This document shows positions 26,201 through 36,619 of a stretch of 64,000 nt of DNA, piece after piece (position 1 is the first letter of the stretch; each line of letters starts with the position of its first letter). The notes under the pieces are model-generated. The model was not told the origin of the DNA. It did not search any database and saw nothing but the letters and a program-made list of their open reading frames with translations. Source of the stretch: Ifrita kowaldi (taxonomy: Eukaryota > Chordata > Aves > Passeriformes > Cinclosomatidae). The position numbers and the translations under genes were made by a program. The DNA is taken from positions 1 to 64,000 of the forward strand of contig VZRS01000248.1 of NCBI GenBank assembly GCA_013398055.1, in the 5' to 3' direction.

Positions 26201-27930
26201 CTCTCTTCGTTGGGATGCTTGTCTCGGAACACAGCTGCAGTTATATGGGAAATAGTTCTCTCTGCACAGATATTCATGAATTAAATCTTGCATATGCAAT
26301 AACAAATTTTAACTTCTAGACAAGGTATTTCATTCCCCAGGGTTTCATAACCCTGTAGCACAGGTGCAAGAATTGGTTCATTTTTCAGGGAAATTTAGTC
26401 ACCTCAGGGAAACATTTTGTGTTACCTGCTAAATCCATCTATCCAGTTTCTTATTCTGAGCTGACTCTGGGCTTTGCAAATGCACAAGCATTTCCTTCCC
26501 ATGTAGCTTTACATTATCCATTGAAAATGAATTATGCCTTCAACCCTCTAATTCACTTACTCTATTTCCAAAGTTGCCTTATTGAATATTATGATCTTCT
26601 GTGTGTTCATGTTTTAATTTGCATTTGATTAAGTTCCCCAGACCTTGTAGACTGACCTTGATCATCCTTGGAAGCAGAAAAAAAACTGCAACCACGAAAG
26701 GACAGCAATACACAAACACGTGCATATGTGTGTGTATTAAAATTTAAGCTGTTTTTCTTTTTTAATCATTTGAAGAAGAAAAAGGTCTCCATATGTGTTT
26801 TAACATAAACACACTTATGTAACTTGTTTTATAATGTGCTCCCTTTAGAGGTTGTGCTTCTGCCAGAAATTTTGCCTCTCTAACACAGAATTTCAGATTC
26901 TTCAGCCCATCTCATCTTTGACTCTGCTGTGAACACTTTGTCAGCTCCTCTCTGTGCTTCAGTATTTTTATGTCTGTGGCTTAGAGTTTCCCTCCAGTTC
27001 TAGCCCTAGTGAAGTCAAGCACAACTTTTCCTTTCCAAAAGGGAAAATGTGGCCACAATTTTACTGGTGATGGCAAAATAACACTGCTTCAGCTCTTACT
27101 AGTGATGCTAATATTCCCAGAGTTGCAACAGAGTGTGGGAAGAACTGAGCAGTTTGTTTGGACTGCAGTCAACCTTTTTCCCCCATTTTTCTAAATATAA
27201 GTGCTCTGTCCATGGTATTGCAGCACTTGGGGCAAGTAAATGTAACTGTCCACAAACTGAAACAAATAAGCAAATTTATTCCTCGAGGACTGTAGGATTG
27301 CCAACTAAAATTTTCCTGAGCACTTTACAGACCAAATAACATCACCTGCTCGTGAAGTAAGTACACCTGTGTGGCATTCATCCAGGGATTTCTCACTCCA
27401 TGAGTTGCCTGTGATCAGATCGTGATTTAAGAACCCATGTTTTTTGTGGATTGCTGCCTATCCAAAATTGCCAGGCAAGTGTGTTTGAGCAAACTTCAAA
27501 GCCTGTTCTGCTTGTAAAAGAATTCTGTGATTTCTTATTCACATAGCAAGTCTGAATTCCCTTATCCCTTCAACAGGAATTCAATCAACCATTGCTTATG
27601 CCTTATTTCTTTATTCTTCCTGCATAATTTTTCTAAACTGGGGGTGAGCTTTCTTCTCTTGATAAATAATTTCAGTTTTAAAGCCCAACTAGCCCATGAA
27701 TCTTGTTTTCTGCTGTTTATTGAAATACAGCCTGGCTTGTAAAAACACTTGCAGAACACAGAGTTACAAATGCTGGATCAAAACATAGGTCAGAACACAT
27801 GCAAGCAATCCTGGATACCTTTCCTTCTGGATTCAAAGATCTGCAAAGTCTATGGTGGATTTGGGCCTGCCTCACAAAAAGAAAAAAAAAAGTATCAACA
27901 AAATTTCTTACCCCTGCAGAGGATCGATAT
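20282..27930. other. Noncoding interval, AT-rich unique sequence
   Basis: No gene and no clearly recognisable transposon was found. Short frames occur on both strands without domains. A small tandem 'attgctat' duplication is at about 22,059-22,076, A/T homopolymer patches lie near 22,660-22,670 and 22,720-22,790, and a short (GT)n run is near 26,725-26,735. The sequence around 23,380-23,510 is GC-richer but carries few CpGs. Confidence 0.55.
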
Positions 27931-27957
27931 CTGTGTATATAATTCTTATATACACAG
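27931..27957. repeat. Perfect 12-bp inverted repeat, 3-base spacer
   Basis: The arms CTGTGTATATAA (27931-27942) and TTATATACACAG (27946-27957) are exact reverse complements separated by TTC. The stem is mostly A/T with alternating purine-pyrimidine steps, so it could extrude as a cruciform in supercoiled DNA. It is too short for a microRNA precursor. No mobile element ends are recognisable around it. Confidence 0.85.
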
Positions 27958-28289
27958 CCCCACACAAAAGCCCAAGGGATTTCTTTCTTTCTTGTTCTTT
28001 TTCTAACAACTAAAAAATATCTAAACTGTGCCATCCATCCCAGAGGATGGATAAACAACAGCTTTTCCCGAGATGAACCTCTTTGACTCGATAACGGAGC
28101 ACAGATTTTGTGATACTGGAATGGCAGGAACACATCAATTCTTTGCTTGCTCGTGGTCAGTCACTTAGGCCTTATCAGAAATTTATTTCAGTAGGATGAA
28201 AGACTTGCTGGTTTTTTCTGTCTCTTGCAGACACGTGACCGAGACAGGTTATAGATGGATTGTGGCAGGATTATGGAAAAGATGAGTTG

Positions 28290-28600
28290 TTTGGCTCCGT
28301 TCTGACACCTTGCTGTGCTTTTTATTAAAACATATTTCTAATAAAATGCAAAGGGGCATTTATATCAGCTGAGAGTTTGACCCAGGGACCTTGCAGCTTT
28401 TTGTGGAGACACTGCCCTCATCTAAATAGCTGTTTGCTCGTGCTCTTGCTCCTATTCATTATGGTCGAAGTCTGAGCTCATGTCTGTTTCTTAACGCACA
28501 CAAAGTCTATAAATTCAGCGATGCTTGAGTCATTCTTGAGTTTCATTAAGTCAGATGTTACATTATGATAAGCCTGGACAATATGAGTGTTAGCTTTTTA
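28290..28600. promoter_or_regulatory. Candidate conserved noncoding element
   Basis: This non-repetitive stretch has retained CpG words ('gctcgtgctc', 'ggtcgaagtc', 'taacgcacac', 'cagcgatgc') set among AT-rich motifs such as 'ataaaatgcaaagg', 'cattatggtcg' and 'cattaagtcag'. It contains no simple repeats. It resembles vertebrate conserved enhancers in texture, but no alignment was available. Confidence 0.28.
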
Positions 28601-28759
28601 AGATCCTATCTTAGGAAAAAAAAAAAGATTCTTTAGCTATTTTGAGCTTTGCAATTAACCACAAATGTAAATCCTCACCGTTGAAGAAACACAATATATC
28701 CCATTACCAAAAGGCAGCAAATGGGATTTAGCTTGTGTTAGAGAAGACATGCTGTCGTT

Positions 28760-28900
28760 TTTGTTTTTCATTACCAGAATAATTGTAGCAGATTTATTTA
28801 ACCAATCATTCATCAGCTAGTTTACAAAAGCTCCTGGGGCGGCTGCAGTTGTTGGACAGTTGGCAGAATTATTTAGCTGATAAATACAAAAGATAATTTG
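28760..28900. promoter_or_regulatory. Candidate conserved noncoding element
   Basis: The block includes 'agaataattgtagc', 'tttaaccaatcattcatc', 'agctgataaatac' and 'agataatttgattc', that is, homeodomain, CCAAT-like, PBX/MEIS-like and GATA-like words in 140 bases, with a central 'ggggcggctgc' GC-box-like word. Dense and varied motif content is the only evidence; boundaries are approximate. Confidence 0.32.
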
Positions 28901-29329
28901 ATTCAAGTATGATTTCTGTGGGACTGAGAAAAACACAGCGGTTGTTTTGTCTCCCTTTGGATTCAAAGAGGATGCAGAATTAGATCTTGGAATACAAGCT
29001 GGTTTCACAGTTGGCCTCTGGAAATATCCTGCTCTTTTAAAAATAATTTTAGTCATTAGTCCTGTTTGTAATTAAATAAATATAGCTGCATTTTGCACTA
29101 ATTATGCCCTCAGTCCAATAAAGCACTTAACAGGTGTATGACTTTAGAACGTGTATAATCCTGCTGGCTCGATCTGTGCATAACAGCTTGGTTCATCAAA
29201 ACACAATAAATGTTTTAGTCTCACTAGAAGCAGTAACTTTTAGGTGTGTGCTTGAAATTAAGCATGTGTTCAATTGCTTTGCCTGGCTGGTGATGAAAAA
29301 TAGCCTGTTAAATTAGCTGCATATTGGAA

Positions 29330-29560
29330 AGCTTTACTGGATCCGGAGCTGGTGGAGTAAGGCTTGGAGAGCCACTTATTTATAATTGACTCTGTGGTAC
29401 AAATGACCCGATATAAATGCTGCAATTTATTATTGGGTCTGCTTGTTGTGGCTCTTGGGATGCTGAATAAGATTTTTGCTTGTGGATCAGGTGACTTAGG
29501 AAAAGGCAAGAAGATTGATCAGAAATCTGGAAAATGTGAGAAATAAGCTGAGGAGATGTT
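29330..29560. promoter_or_regulatory. Candidate conserved noncoding element
   Basis: Words such as 'ttatttataattgactc', 'gacccgatataaatgctgc' and 'aatttattattgggtc' sit in a non-repetitive context. On the plus strand a 60-codon open frame (29,364-29,546) crosses the block but has no domain, and a 79-codon frame overlaps it on the other strand, so neither is taken as coding. Assignment is by texture only. Confidence 0.27.
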
Positions 29561-30779
29561 GCCACTGGAGGTGTCCAAGAGCAGCACAGACAGTGTCACC
29601 AGGGATGACAACTAAAATCAGGCCTGCTCTGGGGAGACCTGAGACTTTGACTTTTGATTCCTGAACCCAGAAAAAAGTTTTACTGATGAATATCTGAACA
29701 GTTCCTATGTCAGTGGTTTTATCATTAAACAAAAAGCACAAATAGTTCTGATCTATTTTCTCCCTTTTTACAAAGTAAATCTTACTGGAAATAAATGAAA
29801 TGTGACACAAGCAGTGTGTAGACTGATTTAGTTAGCCAAGAAAATGTTTAATATTTATTTTATTTGTCTTGTTGGAATCTTACCTCCCAATTGCAGAGAT
29901 AATCGGTTTTACACAGATTAAAATGAAAATTTATACTGACATGATTTCCTGACAAGAGTTAAACAACTCAAGGGCCACAATAATACTGCCAAGTACTACT
30001 ATTTTTTTTTTCTTTTCAAAAAGCCACACTTCCTAAATGGGTTGGAATGTGCTGAATAGAAGAAAATGGTGCAAAATAATTTCCTTTTCCAAAGATGCTC
30101 CCCTGTAAGTTGCTGTGAAGAGCATCTGACAGACGTAATCTACTCCAGTAAAGTGTGTAATGAAAAATCCTTCACTTAAAAATCCCTAACTCTTACCTGG
30201 ACTTTAAATTCTCAAGTGCCCTGTGTGTTATGCGAGTTTAACTTCTTTATTTAGCAAGGAGAGAACAAGTGTCACTCTTACATGTAGAAATCAGCCATGG
30301 AAATCTACCAAGACTATGGTAGAGGTGGTGCCAGAAGATCTGTTGTTATTCACCCTATGAATCTTTTTCCCCGCTACTGCATTAAAAAAGACCTAAGAAA
30401 ACCATTCCAGATTTTCCATGCCTCCCTCCCTGCTCGGAGCAGAGATTTAATTACCTATAATATCTTCCTTTGGCCTCTACATGTTTTCCTCTGCAAGATC
30501 TGCTGTTTGTCCAACTCCAACACAAATTTATATTCCAGCATTTCACTGTTTGGGAGCAACATGTATTATTTGTTTCTTTGTTTTGTTTTTTTTCTTCCCC
30601 CTTCTGCTTTCCTCCCTGATGAGATGGAAGAGCCCGTGATCTGCAGTCTAAGACACCAATATTTTCCATGCTGGCTTACATCAGTTCATCATTATTATTA
30701 TCATTATTATGCTCCCCTTCTCTCCCTCCCCCTTATTAATTTATTTATTTTATTGCTGGTGTTAAATGGTTTTGTCAAA

Positions 30780-30965
30780 AGCAACTCTTTACAGACCATT
30801 AATGCCAGAGCAGATGATTGTTTTCCACCAGCCCTCATGAATAATTCAAGCTGCCAGCTCACAGCCTCATCCTCAGCACTGAGGGATCCGGGTTATTAAA
30901 GGTAACAATCGTGATGAGTCTCATCTTTGAGCAGGTTGTACTCATTATTCCTCAGAAGAAACCCT
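30780..30965. promoter_or_regulatory. Candidate conserved noncoding element
   Basis: This is non-repetitive sequence with 'accattaatgccag', 'catgaataattcaagc', 'ggttattaaaggtaac' and 'caatcgtgatgag', overlapping the end of a long chance-like open frame. If conserved, it could explain why that frame lacks stops, because constraint for another reason can preserve an open frame. Evidence is motif texture only. Confidence 0.25.
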
Positions 30966-32565
30966 GTCTTGAAGCAAATCAGACCCAGTGCTGAGACTTC
31001 TTCCAACTCCTGCTTTTCTCTCCCCCTTCTGCTGCTTTTGATGATGTTACAGCTTTTGAGCTTCCCTTATAAAGTTGAGGAATGTGATAAATACTTTGGA
31101 ACAAGTGGAAGGAAAATGGTGAGAGGAGTGCTCAACAAGCGAGCTGCTTTACTTTTTCCCTGTTCTTCTTTCTAAACTCATTTATTTCACCAGTTCTCAT
31201 GCCCCTTGCAGGCTGGCTCTCTGCAGGCACTTGAATGAACATGTTTACTGGCAGAAATATTCTGGGATTCGGGGAATGATAAGACTAGAATATTAAAGCA
31301 ATAAAAACTGTATACATATTCATATACCAGGAACTTGATTATTAATTCTGATAATCTGTTCTCAGCTGTGTTTACAATGGTGGCGAAATCTTATAAGTAA
31401 ATTGTGAGGTTAGTTCTGAAGCTGGCAAATGGTCTTACTCATGCCAATCATAGAAGAAAACCGGGAAAATACTTGGAAACCAGCCTATTCTCCTGGATTC
31501 ACCAGTATTCAAAACAACCATGAAGCATCTAGGCTCTCCAAAATGGTATTAATATCATAGTACAGTAATAATATCATAGCTTTTTGTTTTCTTTGCCTTG
31601 AAAGGTGATTTCATATTAGATATTCTGAGGTTTTGTGAGTATATTTGTATAAAAATAGAGTAACAGCCCCTAGACGTATGCACACCTGAGCTGCAGGTGG
31701 CTTATGGTCCAGCCAACTGCTTGCAATTTTAGCAAGTGAGTGGAGTTTAGTCCCCCTCAAGTCTAAGGGAAGCTGTTGCTCTGGGCTCTTCAGATGATAA
31801 ACAGTGCATTTCTATTATAATATGCATGGCATCATTGCCAATTGCTTGATATGGTTCTATAGGTTACTGGAATGGACTGCAAAAAAGGAATTTTTTGTAT
31901 ACTTTTGTGATGCTTGTGCAATTTTTTTTTTTTAATGAATGTGGATTGTGTAAAAAAAAAATCCAGAAACCCCATTGTTCCTGCATTTGCTGGAAAAGCC
32001 TTTCAAACCCTGTGAAATATCAAAGGCAGTATTATACCATGAGCCAACTAAAGGAAGGAGTCTTCAATAGCTGACTGTAAATTTTCCAGTTAAATCCATA
32101 TTTTTCTCAGCTTGCCAACCTACCTAGAACGAATACATTTCCCCTGGGGACTGGTACAATGCCTGCCACTGATCACATCTCCTTCATCACCCCTGTTCTG
32201 GGAATGAAGAAGGACTGGTGCTCTTTCACACCCTTTTGAGAGAGCTAAATGTCTCCTTTCCTTCCATCTATTCAGTTTATTGAAGAGGAGGTTAAGAGGT
32301 GATTTGATCCACTAATAGATAGTAGACAGCTCCATTAATCTGGAGGTGGTAAGTAAAGCATGTAACGAGACCCAGTGGTAGGAAGGTAAAGCTGCCTCAA
32401 GTCGAGCTCTGCTATGTTTGATGCTGAAGGTAACTAACAACTCACCCAGGTCTCCTTGTGGGTTTTCCTCCTCCGTGTAAAAGACAGTCCTGAACAGTAG
32501 CTGTGACTTTGATAGAGAAATGACAGGGTGCAGTTTGCTGACTTCTGTTCTGCAAGAGAACAAGA

Positions 32566-32882
32566 GAACAGGGGCTGGAGTGGGACTTTTCACAAGGGCA
32601 TGTGGAGGCAGGACGAGGCGGAGAGGCCTTAAGCTGAAGTAGGGTAATTTAGGTTAAATATTAGGAAGAAATTCTTTGCTGTGAAGGTGGCGAGGCACTG
32701 GAACAGGTTGCCCAGAGAGATTGTGGACTCCTTATCCATGGAGGTGTTCGAGGCCGGGTTGGATGGGGCGCTGAGCAACCTGGTCTAGGGGAAGGTGTCT
32801 CTGCCCATGGCAGGAGGTTGAAACAAGATGATCTTTAAGGTCTCTTCCAACCCAAACCATTCTGTGACTCTGTGATTCTGTG
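32566..32882 (+). mobile_element. CR1 LINE 3' end, best preserved copy
   Basis: This is a forward-strand CR1 3' end of about 317 bases, including the last part of the element before the tail. Ordered landmarks are 'gctggagtgggacttttcac', 'atattaggaagaaattcttt', 'gaggcactggaacaggttgc', 'ggttggatggggcgctgagc', 'ctgcccatggcaggaggttg', 'agatgatctttaaggtctct' and 'ttccaacccaaaccattctg'. It ends in three octamers: ATTCTGTG (32859-32866), ACTCTGTG (32867-32874) and ATTCTGTG (32875-32882). The intact tail and fewer deletions suggest it is younger than the other copies. It has no open reading frame and is not mobile by itself. Confidence 0.97.
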
Positions 32883-35800
32883 AACACATTTCCTTCTGGC
32901 CTAAAAATCTATGAAGGATGAGAAAAACCTCCACACCTACCCATCTCCCAAGTTTTCAGTACTTAAACATGAAGGAAAAGACAAGGTATGTATATTGTAT
33001 GTCCAAAGAACAACAAACAGAATATACCACTATAACTTAAAACTAACTCAGAAGATAAACACGGCCCTAAAATGTCTTTGTTTCTCCTAATGATTCAGAG
33101 CACTGTAAGAAAGTAGAGAGCATTGTTGTTATGGTCTATAATCTATATGGTTCTATAACCTTCAGGCTGTGCTGTTCTTTCATCTGCCTTAGGAGGGGGC
33201 ATCAGGGAACCACGTTACCGAGAGCAGAACTCATTGCATAGAATGCAATAGTCAATATTTTTTCCCTTGTCACCAGGACCAGCACTGCCTGTTAATTCTC
33301 CTGGTGGTTCTGCTGCAGCAGAAAGTGTGGGCTGATAACTGCTTATATAAAGACCTTGTTTAATTCTTTTTCCTCCTTCCAAGATAAGCTGAAGCTTAAG
33401 CAGGAGGAGGCCACAGAAACAACAATTCTACCACTGTTCCACAATGGTTCAACTCTGGCTTCTTTTTCTAAGCATATCAATGAGTAGATGCCAATCAAGC
33501 CTGTATTCCTAACTACTGGGGCTTTAGAAACAAGGCTTGTAGAACTAATTTTAAGTAGCCAGAACTTGGAAGACAGGTTTTATTGATATGGATCTGCTCA
33601 ACAAGCAGGTTGGGAACACATACGGGAAATACTTCATTTCTCTTTCTAATCCCCTGAGGCTTCTGTTTCCTGAAGAAAACACCTTCAGATTCTTTGTTTG
33701 ATACATGTGACACAGCTGACTGCTCTTTCCCCTTCAAAGCATGTAGGACAGGGCACTTACTTCAGTGGTGTTATTCTGCACTGTGTCATGTTTTTAATGA
33801 AATTGGTTAGTAGGAGGTGACTGAGGCATCACCCTCCCCAGGCAGCCCCGGATAATCCTCTTTGGTTTTGATGTCTGTTTTCCTTGAGTACGAAACAAGT
33901 TATTGTGCTCCTCAGAATGGATTCTCTGCATATTCTGATTCATTTCAAGGTCACCTGGAGGACATTTGCAGCAGCATTTGATGGAGATTACACTCTAAAG
34001 GCAGGGACTGTAGAGCAGTTGATAAAGGTTCAAAAACATTGAATTTGCTAAAAGCATAAAATCACAAGGTTAAACTCGATCGTATTCTGTTAGCTTAGGA
34101 CAATGCTTCTGCACGAATGTCAAGTGACGTGAATATTAATAAACCATTAGGCATATTTTTGTCCTCACAGTGCCTTTTTGTGATATAAAATGAAAGTATT
34201 TGTAAACTCTTAATAGCTGGGAATGATGGGTAGATTACAAAGCAGCAGTTTGCTTAGAAAAAAACAAAAAAGGGGTAAAGTTTGGATTTTAGATTTTCGA
34301 GATTAAGTGTCTTGGAGGGCGTTCATGCCTCAAACTTTGGCCATCTAACACACTGAGAATGAATCCTTCTCAAAGATCTGTAACATCTCCAATTAGAACT
34401 TCAGGAATGCGGGTACCAGTGAACAATAAAATTGCCCATGCAGGAAGGCTGGGTTTGAGCTTTCTTGTAAGAATTTTAATCTTTGAAATATTTAATATTC
34501 TGAATGAACTGAAAATGAACTGTAATTCTTTAAAATGCGTTAGCTAATTTAATACTTGCATTCCCACTCTGAGTTGCACGGAGGTGGTATCTGCCTCCTA
34601 AGATGCATCTTCATCCATCCTTATGCCATGCTGTGCTCTTGAACATGAACTGATTTGTCTTAGCCTGTCACAGGCAAAAACGATGAATAGAAACAGTTCA
34701 AACATAGGCTGAGATTTAAACTAGAAGTGTCCTCAAAAGCTGGGATTTTAGGGCTTGTTTTCTCTTTCTGAAAAACCCATCAGTGCTGTTGATGAGGATC
34801 ATGTGAAGTTGGTGTGAAAACTCTGTGAAAAGACTAAGTTTTGTCCCAATCAAGTCCTGAACCTTGGTGTAAACCTGGGGAGATTAATGGTTTCAAGATG
34901 AAATCAGGTAATGCTGAAATTCTCTCGGGGTTTCAATACCAGGTGAAATATGTTGTTTATTCTTAGGTTTTCCTTTGAACTTGGTGTTTGAACTCCCAAA
35001 AAGAGATTATTTTGGGGGGTGCAAATTACTGCCAGATGGCAAAGAAGAAGTGTCTGACAACTCTTCTATCCTGTAAACATTTAGTCTAGGTGAGTTTCTG
35101 GAACTGGAGGGTGGAAAAGACAGCAGGGAGGGCTGGAAATTTGCAGCATTCCTGTCATTGTTTTTTGAGATAGCTGAACTGACTCAGGCTACCAAAGGGT
35201 TGATGAAAACTAAGGACATTCAGAAAATAAATAGTGTTTGATTCATTTCATAGCAAAGTGCCAAGAGTTGCAACCCGCAGTGCTTTGCTCTGTAAAATGT
35301 TATGTGGCAATGAGCTCCACAACAAAAATAAAGATTTGTGTAGAAATGTGCTCTTTTTAAATACTTGAAATCTGCTGCTTGGTAAATTTAGGGTTCTTTA
35401 GCTGTGGGTTTGTTTTGTTCTGTTTTTTTTACAGGGAAAACCTACCCTAAATTTTCAATGGAATATCTTTCAGAGCTGCAGTTTTTATTTTATGTACTTC
35501 TATAGCAGTCAGTAAAACCTGCTCATGCACAATAGAAGCCCAGAAGGTCACAAAGAAGTAAATAAGAGCAGAATATACATATTTCCAGTGGCAGCTCCTT
35601 GATTTTTCTGGCTTGGAGGCATTAGGTCCTCCTCACACTTGTTCCTAGACAACTTCACAATTAGTGAAAATTCAAGGACAGAATGGATTCAAGATGCTCT
35701 CTGTTGAACATGGAACAGAATTTAATCCAGCTGTTTGAGTAGTGTGAAGATGGGGCTGTGCTTAATTTTGTTAGTGTTAGATGTTTGTGAGTCTTCTGTC

Positions 35801-36209
35801 TTTAAATGCTCACACTGGAACTGGCTTTATGGCACAGATTAGACCTTCAGATTTTTGTTTTCTTCAAAGTTATGAGGCCTGACAATGAGGAAGAAAAGGA
35901 AAAATCAATGGCTTCTCCTTTTTCTGTGCCACAATCTTCCTCTCTGCCTAGTTTTCCAGTGAATTATTGGCCTTTTTTGTGTCTACACAATTATAGAAAT
36001 CCTGTGAAGGTCCTAGCTAAAATTATTGTGGTGTAATTGATGTTTGGAACTTTTTTGTGGAGTTCAGTCCCTTTTATGTCAAGCCAGGCAGCACCTATTA
36101 AGCTCCAAAGCTTATTCCAGCTGGACTTCTTCACTAGGTTGTCTGACTTGATGGAACAGAAGATACTTTAGGCAAGTGCATGAGTCCAGAAGTAAAAATC
36201 ATTGCAACA
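32883..36209. other. Noncoding interval, no gene seen
   Basis: This is AT-rich unique sequence. Short frames (for example 33,513-33,737 on the reverse strand and 35,806-36,036 on the plus strand) lack domains and credible exon borders. A short T run is near 35,421-35,429. No further mobile elements are recognisable. Confidence 0.6.
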
Positions 36210-36306
36210 TCAAAAAAAACAAAAACAAAAACCAAAAAAAAAACCCCCAAAAAACCAAACAAAAACAAACAAACAAAAACAAACAAACCAACCCCCCAAA
36301 AAAACC
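36210..36306 (+). repeat. A-rich low-complexity tract (CAAA/CAAAAA)n
   Basis: Almost 100 bases consist of A with regularly interspersed C: runs of A broken by single C's, then CAAA units, with short C runs near 36244-36248 and 36292-36297. It has no G or T. It could be an expanded poly-A tail of an old retroposed copy, but no source sequence is recognisable upstream and no target duplication is obvious. Lysine/asparagine-rich frames through it are artefacts. Confidence 0.9.
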
Positions 36307-36596
36307 GAAGGAGAAAGAAGTTCCCAAACTTCATGCTTCTGAGCTGACTGGGAAGGTATCTCATGGAAAGTATCTCTGGACTGGGTTATTGGTTGGGTTC
36401 AGTTCAGCAGACGTGCACAGCTCTTCTTCACCTGCCATCTCAGCTATTGTTTTCAAGGACTCTGATTAATCTCTGCTCCTAGATTGCTGCCTGAAGGAAA
36501 AGCCTTGGATTAAAATCCTCAGAGTCTGCAGATCAGTCCAGATATTTCTTCCACAATAACTCTGCATTTTTTTTCTGTACATAAAGACAATTCTAA

Positions 36597-36619
36597 ACAC
36601 ACACACACACAAACACACA
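36597..36619 (+). repeat. Short (CA)n microsatellite
   Basis: A run of seven AC units (36597-36610) is followed by an interrupted 'aaacacaca'. It is a simple dinucleotide repeat and likely length-variable between individuals. Confidence 0.9.

Larger units (their letters stand above)
27958..32565. other. Noncoding interval, several enhancer-like blocks
   Basis: No gene is supported. The 200-codon frame at 30,297-30,899 has no domain and is built from pyrimidine-rich and ATT-repeat sequence. A trinucleotide ATT-type patch lies at 30,688-30,712. T runs occur at 30,002-30,011 and 31,921-31,933. A near-duplicate 'aatatcatag' pair lies at about 31,550-31,579. Blocks that look constrained are listed separately. 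Confidence 0.55.

Noticed and set aside
28205..28280. Good polypyrimidine tract and CAG, like a splice acceptor, followed by a short open frame
   Set aside because: The frame ends after about 17 codons and no donor is at a sensible position.
36176..36469. 97-codon Lys/Asn-rich frame
   Set aside because: Created entirely by the A/C low-complexity tract.
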